From assembly GCA_016721905.1 (NCBI GenBank), contig JADKHH010000001.1, positions 372,001 to 436,000 on the forward strand: a stretch of DNA of 64,000 nt, given 5' to 3'. Below, piece after piece: positions 16,464 through 26,556 of the stretch. The notes under the pieces were generated by a model, which was not told the origin of the DNA, searched no databases, and saw only the letters and a program-made list of their open reading frames with translations. This DNA comes from Candidatus Opimibacter skivensis. Its GTDB lineage: Bacteria > Bacteroidota > Bacteroidia > Chitinophagales > Saprospiraceae. The position numbers and the translations under genes are program-made. The first letter of the stretch is position 1, and each line of letters starts with the position of its first letter.

Positions 16464-19400
16464 ATGCAAATAATACGAATACTGAGCCTCCTTTTGTTTA
16501 TTTCCTTCCAGGGAATAAGCCAGACTAACCTCGAAACCAATATGGTTTTCGGAGGCAACTCGATAGACGAGCCAAAGGATATTTCCGCCAATGCGGCAGG
16601 AAACACCCTTTTCTACGGCGCAAGATCTTTTTCATCTGATGGCGATGTGCCAGCTAACGCAGGGGGCAGCGATTTCTGGGTCATGAAGAGAAACTTAGAT
16701 GGCTCACTGATCTGGAGTAAAACTTTTGGTGGTACCAACAATGATGACCTGGAAGCAGTAATGCCTCACTCAGACGGCGGTGTTATGGCTTTTGGAACTA
16801 CCAGGACAGACCAAGGGCTCTTTGGAGATCTCACAGGGCTGGCAGGTGGATGGCTGATGCGAACCAATAGCAACGGCACACTCATCGATGGCAAAATATT
16901 TGGCGGAACCATCACCGAAACAGCAGTGGATGCCTTCAGGCACGTGAATGGAAATGTCACTATGGCTATGGAAGCAGGTTCTACTACCCTCAACGGACAA
17001 ACCAATAACGGAATCCTTGATGTATGGCTTGTACAAGTCAACGCTGCGCTGACTATCCAATGGACCGCATTACTCGGGGGCAACGGCACTGATGTTCCTG
17101 AAGCAATTACTTCGGATATTAATGGAAACATTTACGTGGCAGCAACCAGCAATTCAAATCTACCGGGGCTTGGCAACAATCAGGGTGGAAAAGATATTTG
17201 GGTGTTCAAGATCTCACCAACAGGTGAGTTGTTATGGCAAAAAACATTTGGTGGAAGTGAGGATGAGGAAGCAAGTGATATCCTCTTTCATCCTGATGGT
17301 TTTGTTTATGTACTTGCCCACTCCGGATCTTCCGATGGCGATTTTGATGCCAATGATGGATTAAATGACCTTTGGATGATACGACTCGCAGGGATTGATG
17401 GTGACCTGGAGCATATGCAGCGATTTGGTGGCAGTGGAAACGATTTCAATGGTCACGCTGACTTTTACGGTGATGACCAGATAGTCATTTCTGTTTCAAG
17501 TACTAGTTCAGACCTGGAACTCACCGGTAATAAGGGATTGGCTGATGTTTGGGTATTGACCACAGATCTCAATGGCAACATCCTGCAACAGATGAATTAT
17601 GGAGGATCACTCAATGACCTCGCTGTAGATATCATAACGAATGACAGCATTTTTTACTTACTCTCTTCTACGCTTTCATCTGATAAAAATGTTCCCTTCA
17701 ATTCCATCACGCAGCAGGATCTGTGGTACTACAGTCTCAATCCAAATCCTGATACATGTTCTGAACAATTTCTTTGCCAGCCGGATTCCATGCTCACCAA
17801 CCACATATATCCGCCTGCCAATGATGCGCTGATCTGTGTAAGCGGCTGCACCGCCGGCTATGGACCCGGACCACAGTTCAACACTGGTAGTTGTCCTGAT
17901 TTTGTCCAACCGACGGCTTACTTCTTCGTCACTACGGATACGACAGCAGATTTACTAACCCTGAGTGTTACATCAGATGAATTTAATCAACCTCAAATAG
18001 CCCTACTCAGATCTGTCAACTGTTCTTCCTTTCAGCAAGTGGAATGTGCCACCGGATTAAACGGTTCAGTGCTGATGGCGTATATTGATGTTGACCCATT
18101 GACCACCTATGTCATTGCTATATCCGACGTGGAAGGGAATATCGGAGAATTTGAATTGTGTGCTACTTCGATTGATGTTGAATTCTGCAATGAAGACGAC
18201 AGGATATTTGTAACGAGCACCTCATTGGGCAGCCCATTAAAAGGACCTTACAAGCCCGGTGAGGAAGTACGAATTTGCTATGAACTTGAAGATTGGAATA
18301 AACTGGATTGCAATGGGTTCCAGGGCTTAGTACCAACATTCGGCCCGGGCTGGGACACCACTTCTTTTGATCTTTTTGGACAACCAATAGAAATGGATGA
18401 ATTGCTTGCACCTGTCACAACCGGTTTCTGGGAATGGTATAAAGTAGGTGATGTTCGTTACAATGTGTCTAACCCTATCAATGGTTTTGACGGAGGCCAA
18501 GGAATGCCTGCAGGTTGGTATTTTACCAATACAGGCAATACCCCACCTGCCACGGAGCCTGATGAAACAACCGGAGATATTGAGGTTTGCACCCCAACCC
18601 CTGACAAATGGAAGGTCTGTTTTTATCTCAAAGTGGTCGATGAATGTGAATCCAATCTGGATTGCACCATCTCCATGAGAACATTTTCAGATGGAGAGCT
18701 TGGCAGAAACCCAAGCCTGGCATGTGCTTATGATCAGGAGGAAGTTTTCATCACCAATATGGTTTGTTGCGTTAATCCGGGTATTCAAAACATTCAGGAT
18801 TTTTCTGTGTGCAGCAATGATACTATTGCCTTTCAACCACAAACAAATCTTTTCCCCCCGGTTACATATACCTGGACAGCTGATCCCGATCCGTTTATCA
18901 TGGGCGCAACTTCAGGAAATGATCTCGCTAGCTTTTACCAGGTATTGATCAATGAAACAGCAGTGCCGTTAAAAGTCCGGTATACCATCAGAGCTGAAGG
19001 AAATGGCTGTGAAACGGATACGGAGGAGTTTGAAATAACAGTACTCCCTCTCCCGACAAGTCGTATTACGGTGACGGGCCCCACGATTATTTGTAGTGGA
19101 TCCACAGTCACTTTCAATTTTGAAAGCACTGGTACACCTCCCTTTGCTATTGGCTTGTACAGAGATAATGAATTATTTGCCAATGTGCTGAGTGAAAGCA
19201 ATTTCCTCTCCATCCCCATTGATCCTGTTTTTGGTGGCCGTTTCAGGATCGGAACCCTCAGCGATGCTTCCTGTGATGGACAGGGAACAGGTTTTGTCAA
19301 TGTGACCGTTAAACCAAATAGTTCAGTGATCATCGATACCACTATATGTGAAGGAGAATCTTTCATTGTCGGCACAGAAGTATTTGATGAAACCGGTACC

Positions 19401-20297
19401 TACACGGTGACGTTGGAAGATGGAGCTACAAACAATTGTGACAGTGTCGTATTTCTGAGTTTGACGATAGCCCCTACCATCACTGAATCGATAGATGAAA
19501 TCATCTGTAACGGTGATACTTTATATGTTCTCGGCGAACCTTATACTGAGTCAACAACAGAATTAATTGAATATACAGGTCCTGAGGGATGCCCCAATTT
19601 TATTAACCTCCACCTGGTTGTTGAGGACACGTTTTCAATGGATATTGCGCAAACGATTTGCAATGGTGATACGCTTGATTTTGAGGGGATATTAGTGTAC
19701 CAGGAAGGCACATATTCATTTGTTGAAGAGATTCGACCTGGTTGCTTTGAAGAAACAGTTTTACATCTTGATGTCCTGCCGGCCATCTTCATCAATGACC
19801 TGGCTATCATTGGTGATAATGGCACAAATTCTGGCGCCATCCTTGTCGAAATTATTGGTGGCTCGCCTCCATTTCAATTTTTATGGAATACAGGCCAGAC
19901 TTCTGAAAGCTTATTCAATATCAAACATGGAACATATCAACTGACCGTAACAGATCGACTTGGATGTATACAAGTGTTTAGCTTCAATGTTCCAATGATA
20001 TCAGGAACGAAAGACCTGACAAAATCAGACAATGAAATAAAAATCTGGCCTACAATGACAGCAGCCGGAGAAAAGATGCAGCTCCTGAATACAGGCCTGA
20101 CTTCTGCTTCTGTTAACGGAATTACATGGTGGTCAACGCATGGTCAATCGTTGGATATAACGCTGGACCTTGAGATTGGTGCCGGAGCAAACGCTTACAT
20201 CTATGTTCCTGAGCTCCTTGCTCCCGGAATATATTTCGTAAGACTATCACTGTCTAATGGAGAAAGTATTTGGACTAAAGTGGTATTGAACGAATAG
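16464..20297 (+). CDS. Large secreted surface protein: seven-blade propeller, Ig/SprB repeats, sorting-domain-like end
   Basis: 1277 residues. A signal peptide (to about residue 20) is followed by seven blades of about 55 residues, each marked by an xGG turn (FGGNS, FGGTN, FGGTI, LGGNG, FGGSE, FGGSG, YGGSL), up to about 430. Then comes a Cys-rich part (about 430-780), an Ig/PKD-like part, two or three ICxGD/ICEGES repeats, and a SprB-type repeat (GGSPPFQFLWNTGQTS, near 1130). The last 85 residues (IKIWPTMTAAGE to SIWTKVVLNE) have the layout of a T9SS type A sorting domain with a poor NP motif. It is probably an exported adhesin or structural protein. The frame is intact over 3.8 kb, unlike the repeat proteins at 31 and 48 kb. 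Confidence 0.85.
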   Translation: MQIIRILSLLLFISFQGISQTNLETNMVFGGNSIDEPKDISANAAGNTLFYGARSFSSDGDVPANAGGSDFWVMKRNLDGSLIWSKTFGGTNNDDLEAVMPHSDGGVMAFGTTRTDQGLFGDLTGLAGGWLMRTNSNGTLIDGKIFGGTITETAVDAFRHVNGNVTMAMEAGSTTLNGQTNNGILDVWLVQVNAALTIQWTALLGGNGTDVPEAITSDINGNIYVAATSNSNLPGLGNNQGGKDIWVFKISPTGELLWQKTFGGSEDEEASDILFHPDGFVYVLAHSGSSDGDFDANDGLNDLWMIRLAGIDGDLEHMQRFGGSGNDFNGHADFYGDDQIVISVSSTSSDLELTGNKGLADVWVLTTDLNGNILQQMNYGGSLNDLAVDIITNDSIFYLLSSTLSSDKNVPFNSITQQDLWYYSLNPNPDTCSEQFLCQPDSMLTNHIYPPANDALICVSGCTAGYGPGPQFNTGSCPDFVQPTAYFFVTTDTTADLLTLSVTSDEFNQPQIALLRSVNCSSFQQVECATGLNGSVLMAYIDVDPLTTYVIAISDVEGNIGEFELCATSIDVEFCNEDDRIFVTSTSLGSPLKGPYKPGEEVRICYELEDWNKLDCNGFQGLVPTFGPGWDTTSFDLFGQPIEMDELLAPVTTGFWEWYKVGDVRYNVSNPINGFDGGQGMPAGWYFTNTGNTPPATEPDETTGDIEVCTPTPDKWKVCFYLKVVDECESNLDCTISMRTFSDGELGRNPSLACAYDQEEVFITNMVCCVNPGIQNIQDFSVCSNDTIAFQPQTNLFPPVTYTWTADPDPFIMGATSGNDLASFYQVLINETAVPLKVRYTIRAEGNGCETDTEEFEITVLPLPTSRITVTGPTIICSGSTVTFNFESTGTPPFAIGLYRDNELFANVLSESNFLSIPIDPVFGGRFRIGTLSDASCDGQGTGFVNVTVKPNSSVIIDTTICEGESFIVGTEVFDETGTYTVTLEDGATNNCDSVVFLSLTIAPTITESIDEIICNGDTLYVLGEPYTESTTELIEYTGPEGCPNFINLHLVVEDTFSMDIAQTICNGDTLDFEGILVYQEGTYSFVEEIRPGCFEETVLHLDVLPAIFINDLAIIGDNGTNSGAILVEIIGGSPPFQFLWNTGQTSESLFNIKHGTYQLTVTDRLGCIQVFSFNVPMISGTKDLTKSDNEIKIWPTMTAAGEKMQLLNTGLTSASVNGITWWSTHGQSLDITLDLEIGAGANAYIYVPELLAPGIYFVRLSLSNGESIWTKVVLNE

Positions 20298-20718
20298 GCT
20301 ATCCTGTAAAAATGGAAAGGGATCCATTTGATCATCGCTGATCTATGAATCCCTTAACCTCTTGTGCCTTTTTCATCTCAAGTTGGATTGGCTTATGTCC
20401 TGTTGAACATAGGCGCATAAGGATGTGAAAGCACGATACCGGCTTCATTAACTTTCTAGGTTAACCGGTAACGGGTTGTGGCCACTAGGCCATCCCCACT
20501 GTCCGTATTATCAATCCTGTTTATGGCTACTCATTTTTGCCTTGGCATTATTTTCATCCATAAGGTATTGCAAACTGATTCGTTCAGTTTAAACAAGCAG
20601 TAAACGGATAATAGGACATATCTCTGTGGTAACAAATGATCCATTGATCATGGTTATAAATGTAAAAAGATCATAAGTAAAATGCAAATTTTTCCAGGCC
20701 TACTTATCAACAAGGTTA
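20298..20718. other. 421-bp gap between convergent genes, nothing recognised
   Basis: I see no ORF with coding character, no tRNA, no tandem array and no strong hairpin here. Two TTATCAACA words near the tpiA end look like DnaA boxes but lack any origin context. Confidence 0.5.
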
Positions 20719-21477
20719 TCAACAGGCGGCCTTGATGATTTCAATGAATCCTGCTGGTTGTAATGAAGCGCCACCAACAAGTCCTCCATCAACATCAGGA
20801 GCGGCAAAAAGAGTCGCTGCATTATCAGCTTTTATGCTTCCACCGTATAAAATCCTTATCTCATCGCTGATATCGCTGTCATATGCCTGTCGAATGGTGT
20901 CCCTGATAAACAAGTGCATTTCCTGAGCCTGCTCAGGTGATGCAGTCATGCCCGTACCAATAGCCCAAATGGGCTCATACGCAATAACTAACTTCCTGAA
21001 GGCATCTGGTCCGAGATGAAATATGCACTCTTCAAGTTGCTCCTTGACAAATTGATTTTGCTGGCTGGCTTGTCTAATGTCAAGAGACTCCCCACAACAA
21101 AAAATAGGGGTCAGGCCGCCTTCCAGAATCGCATCCACCTTCGATCTGACTATCTGGTTTGTTTCAAAAAAAAGTTGCCGACGCTCTGAATGTCCGGTGA
21201 TGCAATATTTGATACCAAGGCTGTTTAACATCGCAACTGACACTTCCCCTGTATAAGCACCGGCTTTTTCTGCATGACAATGTTGTGCAGCTGGTAAAAT
21301 TGACGTTCCTCCGACAAGTTCAACCAGCATCTGCAGGTGAGTAAAAGGGGGTGCTAAGACTACCTCGCATTCCAATACTTCAGGGAGCCCCTCTAAGAGC
21401 TGGTTAATCAGTTTTTCTCCTTCGGAAAGGGTAAGGTTCATTTTCCAGTTGGCAGCAACAATTTTTTTACGAGCCAT
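20719..21477 (-). CDS. tpiA: Triosephosphate isomerase
   Basis: Interconverts dihydroxyacetone phosphate and glyceraldehyde 3-phosphate in glycolysis. All hallmarks are present in 252 residues: the Lys of ANWKMN near the start, the His of ITGHSERR, the catalytic Glu in AYEPIWAIGTG, and the phosphate loop YGGSIKADN followed by GGLVGGASL. The gene is alone on its strand, divergent from ppk1. A TATCTTTG box on the minus strand (21518-21525) may be its promoter. Confidence 0.97.
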   Translation of the reverse strand: MARKKIVAANWKMNLTLSEGEKLINQLLEGLPEVLECEVVLAPPFTHLQMLVELVGGTSILPAAQHCHAEKAGAYTGEVSVAMLNSLGIKYCITGHSERRQLFFETNQIVRSKVDAILEGGLTPIFCCGESLDIRQASQQNQFVKEQLEECIFHLGPDAFRKLVIAYEPIWAIGTGMTASPEQAQEMHLFIRDTIRQAYDSDISDEIRILYGGSIKADNAATLFAAPDVDGGLVGGASLQPAGFIEIIKAAC

Positions 21478-21517
21478 GTTTTATACACTTTAGGTTGAAG
21501 ATAAAATAGGAAGAAGG

Positions 21518-21525
21518 CAAAGATA
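21518..21525 (-). promoter_or_regulatory. -7 promoter box of tpiA
   Basis: The minus strand reads TATCTTTG (TAnnTTTG), 40 bp before the tpiA ATG. No TTG box is seen at 17-23 bp spacing. Confidence 0.4.
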
Positions 21526-21579
21526 AACAGCCAAATCCCCTATCCTATTAATTACCTGACAGAAACAACTTAAATCAGG

Positions 21580-21647
21580 AATGCCGTTGCAGGAGCAAAC
21601 AGTTCGGCTCCGCTCACCGCACTGCTCCTGCAACGGCTAAAGGCATT
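21580..21647. repeat. 15-bp inverted repeat between tpiA and ppk1
   Basis: GCCGTTGCAGGAGCA (21583-21597) and its exact complement (21623-21637) enclose a 25-bp loop; outer AATGCC/GGCATT bases also match after a 4-base bulge. It lies between divergent promoters, so it is not a terminator of either neighbour. A dispersed palindrome or a structured leader is possible. Confidence 0.6.
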
Positions 21648-21791
21648 AGATCTTCAAACCACACCCTTATTCTATAATCTTTGGTTCAATGTTTGCTTCA
21701 AGTTATTACAGGTAGACTTCCAATGTTTCCCGGGTCATGATCGTTTTGTTTATTTAGGGCCTGTGTAAAGGCTGGTCTGAACCGGATTAGA

Positions 21792-21799
21792 TATATTTG
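21792..21799 (+). promoter_or_regulatory. -7 promoter box of ppk1
   Basis: TATATTTG matches TAnnTTTG, 69 bp before the ppk1 ATG. No TTG box is seen at the right spacing. Confidence 0.35.
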
Positions 21800-21868
21800 C
21801 TGATAACCAATTGTTTGATTAAGTGATGTTTGTAATAAATACAACACCCCGGTAGTAACTGAAGATTG

Positions 21869-23959
21869 ATGGCTAAGGAAAATATTTCAAAGGCAACCCG
21901 GTTTATCCACCGCGATTATAGCTGGCTTGATTTCAATTACAGGGTCCTTCAAGAGGCTAAAGACCCGAATGTGCCGCTGATGGAGAGAGTCAAGTTCCTG
22001 GCCATATACAGCAGCAATCTGGATGAATTCTTCAGGGTCAGGGTAGCTAATCATCGTAATCTCTTACAAGTCGGAAAAAAGACCATTAAGCAACTGGATT
22101 ATGATCCGGAAACTGTCCTGCTGAAGATCCAGAAGATAGTAAGTGAACAGGCGGTAGAATTCGGTGAAATATTCCAGCATCAGATTGTTCCTGAGTTAAA
22201 GCGACACGATATACACCTCGTCCAGCGAGAAGAGTTGTCGCAGGAACAGGAAGCCTTTGTGGATACCTATTTTCAGGAGAATCTTCTTCCGTTTGTCCAG
22301 CCGGTTTTATTAGTTAAAGACAAGATCAGGCCATTTCTCAACAATAAGGCCTTATACCTGGCTATCCTGATGAAGGACAAGGAAAATGCCTCAACCCAGG
22401 AGCAATACGGAATTATCAAGATTCCTTCCGATCATCTCCCCAGGTTTATAGAGCTGCCTACCCGAAAACCAGGTCATGAACTGATCATGCTGGACGAGAT
22501 CGTAAGACATAGTGTGATGTGGCTTTTCCCTGGCTATCAGATCATCAATACATACTCTATCAAACTGACCCGTGATGGTGAACTTTATATAGATGATGAA
22601 TATCAGGGTGACCTGGTCAAGAAGATCAAAAATAGCCTGCTCAAGAGAGATGTGGGACCTGCATCCCGACTGGTGTTTGACAAAACCATACCATCACAGT
22701 TCTTGCAATACCTGATGAATGTCCTCGGGGTAGAAAAACTGGGCTTATTCCCGGAAGGTCGATTCCATAACAACTTCGATTTTTTCAAGTTTCCTTCCTT
22801 TGGCATGGATCATCTCAAAGACCAGCCATTACCACCAATGGATTATCAGCCGCTCGCAAATGCGGAATCCATTTTTGAACCCATTCGGGCAAATGACCAC
22901 CTGATACATGTTCCCTATCATAAGTACGAACCGGTTATAAAATTTTTCGAACATGCTGCTAAGGACCCAAATGTCACCCATATAAAGATTATCCAATATC
23001 GTGTTGCCCCCAACAGCAGGATCATGGAAGCATTGATCAATGCTGTCAAATCAGGTAAGCAGGTCTACGCTTTTATTGAAGTCAAAGCCCGCTTTGATGA
23101 AGAAGCAAATCTTCGCTGGGGTGAACAACTCGAGAAAGCTGGTATTGTGGTCCGGTATAGTTTCCCTGGATTGAAGGTTCACAGCAAACTGGCGCTGGTC
23201 AGGCGATTGGAGCCAGATGGCCCGCAGCTCTATTCCTACTTGAGTACCGGTAACTTCCATGAAGTAACAGCAAGGATCTATAGTGATCAGGGCTTATTTA
23301 CGTCCGATAAACGAATCACCAGCGAAGTGGCGAGAATATTCTCCTTCCTTGAAACCGTCAAACTACCAAGTGAGGAATTCAAGCATCTGCTCGTAGGCCA
23401 GTTTAATCTGAGAAAGACACTGATCCAACTGATAGACTTTGAAATCGCTGAAGCAGGAGCAGGCAGGGCAGCTTCTATTGTCCTCAAGATTAATAGTCTT
23501 CAGGATGAAGAGATGATCGAGAAGCTCTATGAAGCTAGTCAGGCAGGTGTCAAAATCGAATTAAACATCAGAGGAATCTGCTCCTTGATCGCAGGCAAGA
23601 AAAGTCTGAGTGAAAACATCAAGGCCTTTAGTATTGTCGATCGATTTCTTGAGCACAGTCGTATATTCCTTTTCCATCACGGAGGGCAGGAGAAAATGTA
23701 TTTGGCTTCAGCAGACTGGATGGAGCGCAATTTGTCCTTTAGGATCGAGACCGCTTTTCCGATCTATGATCGGGTATTAATGGCCGAAATCAAGGATATA
23801 CTTGCCATACAGCGCAGTGATAATGTAAAAGCCAGATCACTCAACTATCAACACATCAATGAATATTTGCTGAATGACTCAGATCTGGCTATTCGTTCAC
23901 AACATGAAACGTATTTCTATCTAAAGCGCAAATACGAAGAACTCCATCCAAAGGAATAG
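21869..23959 (+). CDS. ppk1: Polyphosphate kinase 1
   Basis: Makes long-chain polyphosphate from ATP, reversibly. The 696 residues show the N domain (RDYSWLDFNYRVLQEA, SSNLDEFFRVRV), the head domain, and the two phospholipase-D-like domains. The autophosphorylated His is His438 in KVHSKLALV (His435 in E. coli numbering), and GNFHEVTARIYSD and HHGGQEKMYLASADWMERNL follow. I chose the ATG at 21869; the TTG just before it would only add one Met. No ppx gene is adjacent. An inverted repeat and a TATATTTG box lie in the 391-bp divergent gap upstream. Confidence 0.96.
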   Translation: MAKENISKATRFIHRDYSWLDFNYRVLQEAKDPNVPLMERVKFLAIYSSNLDEFFRVRVANHRNLLQVGKKTIKQLDYDPETVLLKIQKIVSEQAVEFGEIFQHQIVPELKRHDIHLVQREELSQEQEAFVDTYFQENLLPFVQPVLLVKDKIRPFLNNKALYLAILMKDKENASTQEQYGIIKIPSDHLPRFIELPTRKPGHELIMLDEIVRHSVMWLFPGYQIINTYSIKLTRDGELYIDDEYQGDLVKKIKNSLLKRDVGPASRLVFDKTIPSQFLQYLMNVLGVEKLGLFPEGRFHNNFDFFKFPSFGMDHLKDQPLPPMDYQPLANAESIFEPIRANDHLIHVPYHKYEPVIKFFEHAAKDPNVTHIKIIQYRVAPNSRIMEALINAVKSGKQVYAFIEVKARFDEEANLRWGEQLEKAGIVVRYSFPGLKVHSKLALVRRLEPDGPQLYSYLSTGNFHEVTARIYSDQGLFTSDKRITSEVARIFSFLETVKLPSEEFKHLLVGQFNLRKTLIQLIDFEIAEAGAGRAASIVLKINSLQDEEMIEKLYEASQAGVKIELNIRGICSLIAGKKSLSENIKAFSIVDRFLEHSRIFLFHHGGQEKMYLASADWMERNLSFRIETAFPIYDRVLMAEIKDILAIQRSDNVKARSLNYQHINEYLLNDSDLAIRSQHETYFYLKRKYEELHPKE

Positions 23960-24090
23960 CCGTTTCATTTTCATCCGCGGTTCAATTGACTTCAAAAACA
24001 CTACTTATTTACAATTAATTTTCAGGGTATACCATGTGGTATTGCATATGATTATACCTGCATATTTGCTTTTGTAATCAATGTATTCCC

Positions 24091-24363
24091 ATGCAACTGC
24101 TGACGAAGTCCGGACCTCAATCCATCCGGCGAAATATTAATATGCGCTCCCTGTGGATCGAATATCCAAGAATTCAATCAGGTAATGATGTGCTTGCTGT
24201 GTTGTTCAATCGTGAACAGGCAGACAAAATGTTTAAACTACCGATACTGATGGCCGATAGTCAAGGCATTGAAATAAAACTCCCATCCTTTCTGACCGGG
24301 ATGTTCTATTTGAAAGTTGAGGATGGTGATCAGTCTTTTCTAAGGCAGATTGCGATCCAGTAG
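24091..24363 (+). CDS. Small protein resembling an orphan T9SS sorting domain
   Basis: A 90-residue product with no signal peptide. Residues 20-90 (LWIEYPRIQSGNDV to FLRQIAIQ) follow the layout of a T9SS type A C-terminal domain: a P-containing first strand, a central ADSQGIEIKLPSFLTGMFYLKVEDG that resembles the LPxGxYxLxVxDG core, and a final short strand. The end of the 1277-residue protein looks similar. It may be the remnant of a larger secreted gene, or a real small protein; without a signal it could not reach the secretion system. A good terminator follows 170 bp later. Confidence 0.5.
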   Translation: MQLLTKSGPQSIRRNINMRSLWIEYPRIQSGNDVLAVLFNREQADKMFKLPILMADSQGIEIKLPSFLTGMFYLKVEDGDQSFLRQIAIQ

Positions 24364-24533
24364 GGGAAAACCCTGAAAATAAAAATTGGGTGTTTTCGTC
24401 CATATATGAAACAAAATATTGAGTGACCTTTACATCGTTGATAGTTAATAAAGCAATTCAACAAAAAAGGAAAATAAAAGCGGGGATTTAGTTTTGGTTT
24501 ATGCCTGCTTAAAGATTATAAAGGGGTGAGACT

Positions 24534-24572
24534 TGCCGGGGTCGTCAAAGGGTGACGCCGGCATTTTTTTTT
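24534..24572 (+). terminator. Rho-independent terminator
   Basis: TGCCGG (24534-24539) pairs with CCGGCA (24558-24563); inner GTCA/TGAC bases can extend the stem, and nine T follow directly. The T-run is on the plus strand, so it would end the transcript coming from ppk1 and the small gene at 24091. Confidence 0.8.
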
Positions 24573-24619
24573 GCCTATACCCTACCTGAAATGCCCACCT
24601 TAAAGAAGAATTGAGGGAT

Positions 24620-26548
24620 TTAGCCAGCAAGCTTTTCTGCAAGATCTTCCCACTCTATCATAAGTCTTTCCAACTCAGCCTTCTTGGCTTCATAGCTATT
24701 GACTTCCTTTTGGAATCCTGGTGACTGATAGAATTCAGGATCAGCGAGCACCACCTCCTTCTCTTTGATGAATTGCTCGCAGGCACTGATTTCTTTTTCA
24801 ACTATTCCAAACCGTCTCTGCAGATTTTTCTTCTCCTGGTCTGAGATAGTAGAAACCTGTACTGGTTTGGCTTCTGCAACATTTGATAATTTATTTTCAG
24901 AAGCCGTTTTGGTTTTCAATGCAGCGGCCTGTGATAATGCATCGAGGTTTTCAATGCCTTTCTTGCTAAGCATCTCATCGATATCACCGATATATTCTTT
25001 AATCTGTCCTCCTGCAAACTCAAGCGTACGTGAAGTCAGTCCTGTCAGAAAGTCCCGGTCGTGGGAAATAATAATAAGCGCCCCAGGATAGTCCATCAAG
25101 GCATCCTTCAACCTCTGCTTGGCCTGAATATCAAGGTGGTGTGTAGGCTCATCCATGATCAGCAGATTGGTCTGCGATAAGATCATGCATGCTAATGCTA
25201 ACCTGGCCCTTTCTCCCCCTGACAGGACGGAAACCTTTTTACCGGAATCCTCTCCACTAAAGAGGAATGCTCCCAGGATTGCCCTCACTCTAGGTCTTAC
25301 CTCCGGAGCTGCAAGTGCTTCGATAGTATGAAGTACTGTTTTGGTACCATCAAACAATTCTGTCTGATCCTGGGCGTAATAGCCCATCAATACCCTTTCA
25401 TTTACTTCCAGCAAACCATCTGTAGGAGGTGTTTTACCACCGATCATCTTGGCCAGTGTGGATTTTCCTTGTCCATTCTGACCTACAAAAGCAACTTTCT
25501 CATTACGCTCGAGGTCAAACTCAACATTTCGGAGTACTTCCTTCGGACCATAATTTTTTGAAAGATTCTTGGCATGGATCATCGTTCGGGGCGCACGATC
25601 TAAAACCGGAAACTTGATCTTCATTGCTGAATTATCTTCTTCCTCCAGTTCGATGACCTCCACTTTTTCAAGCTGTTTTTCGAGCGATTTGGCCATGCTG
25701 GCTTTTGACGCTTTGGCCCTGAATCGATCAATCAGTTTTTCAGTGCGCTCAATATTCTTTTGCTGATTCTGGTATGAAGCCAATTGAATCTCCTTATACT
25801 TTTGCCGCTCTTCCATAAATGCAGAATACGGCAATGGCATATCATATAGTCTACCGAGTGAAATCTCAATAGTCCTGTTAGTCAGTTGATCCAGAAAACG
25901 CTTATCGTGTGATACCAGCAGTATGCCGGCCTCCGATGACTTGAGATATTTTTCAAGCCATATAATGGATGGCATGTCCAGGTGATTCGTAGGCTCATCA
26001 AGTAGCAGATAATCAGGACTACCTAGCAGCAGTTTTGCAAGTTCTACACGCATTTGCCATCCGCCAGACAATTGCCCAACAGGTTTGTCAAATACCTCTT
26101 CATCAAAACCAAGTCCTTTTAATACCTTCTGGATGTCACCTTCGATCGTTCCAGCACCCAGATGATCAAGTTCAGCATAGAGCTCACTGATACGCTGACT
26201 CAGATGCATGATGTGATCATCATCTGTGCTATGCGTCAGACCGTGTGTTGTATGTTCTATCTCTTCATTGATTTCCTTTACTCTGTCAAAGGCTGCATAG
26301 GCAGCTTCCATCACGGTGAGGTCCGGATCAATAGAAATCTCTTGTTTGAGGTAAGCCATGCTCGCAGGCCTGTCAATCAGGCCTGAGTCCGCTTCATTTA
26401 GTCCAGCGATAATCTTAAGCAAGGTGGATTTGCCGGTTCCATTCCGGCCTATAAGCCCGACTTTCTCGCCCATACGGAGCGAAAAAGTGACGTTATCAAG
26501 TAATGTTCTGTCCCCGAATTTGGTGTTGATGTCCTTCACTAATAGCAT
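24620..26548 (-). CDS. ABC-F family ATPase (ribosome-associated, Uup/YdiF-like)
   Basis: Two ABC cassettes in one 642-residue chain without membrane segments, which defines ABC-F proteins. These bind the ribosomal E site and modulate translation. Cassette 1 has GRNGTGKST, LSGGWQMR and DEPTNHLD; cassette 2 has GQNGQGKST, LSGGERARL and DEPTHHLD. Between them lies the charged P-site tRNA interaction linker (about 235-300), and the C-terminus (from about 560) is a coiled coil as in Uup/YheS. I chose the ATG at 26548 (MLLVKDINTKFG), which starts exactly at the first ABC strand; the longer frame to 26662 adds an unrelated Cys-rich stretch. The promoter at 26557-26587 would give a leaderless mRNA and supports this start. 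Confidence 0.93.
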   Translation of the reverse strand: MLLVKDINTKFGDRTLLDNVTFSLRMGEKVGLIGRNGTGKSTLLKIIAGLNEADSGLIDRPASMAYLKQEISIDPDLTVMEAAYAAFDRVKEINEEIEHTTHGLTHSTDDDHIMHLSQRISELYAELDHLGAGTIEGDIQKVLKGLGFDEEVFDKPVGQLSGGWQMRVELAKLLLGSPDYLLLDEPTNHLDMPSIIWLEKYLKSSEAGILLVSHDKRFLDQLTNRTIEISLGRLYDMPLPYSAFMEERQKYKEIQLASYQNQQKNIERTEKLIDRFRAKASKASMAKSLEKQLEKVEVIELEEEDNSAMKIKFPVLDRAPRTMIHAKNLSKNYGPKEVLRNVEFDLERNEKVAFVGQNGQGKSTLAKMIGGKTPPTDGLLEVNERVLMGYYAQDQTELFDGTKTVLHTIEALAAPEVRPRVRAILGAFLFSGEDSGKKVSVLSGGERARLALACMILSQTNLLIMDEPTHHLDIQAKQRLKDALMDYPGALIIISHDRDFLTGLTSRTLEFAGGQIKEYIGDIDEMLSKKGIENLDALSQAAALKTKTASENKLSNVAEAKPVQVSTISDQEKKNLQRRFGIVEKEISACEQFIKEKEVVLADPEFYQSPGFQKEVNSYEAKKAELERLMIEWEDLAEKLAG

Positions 26549-26556
26549 AGCGGGCG

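Noticed and set aside
20703..20722. Two TTATCAACA words resembling DnaA boxes
   Set aside because: They overlap the end of tpiA, number only two, and no dnaA, dnaN or AT-rich unwinding region is nearby.
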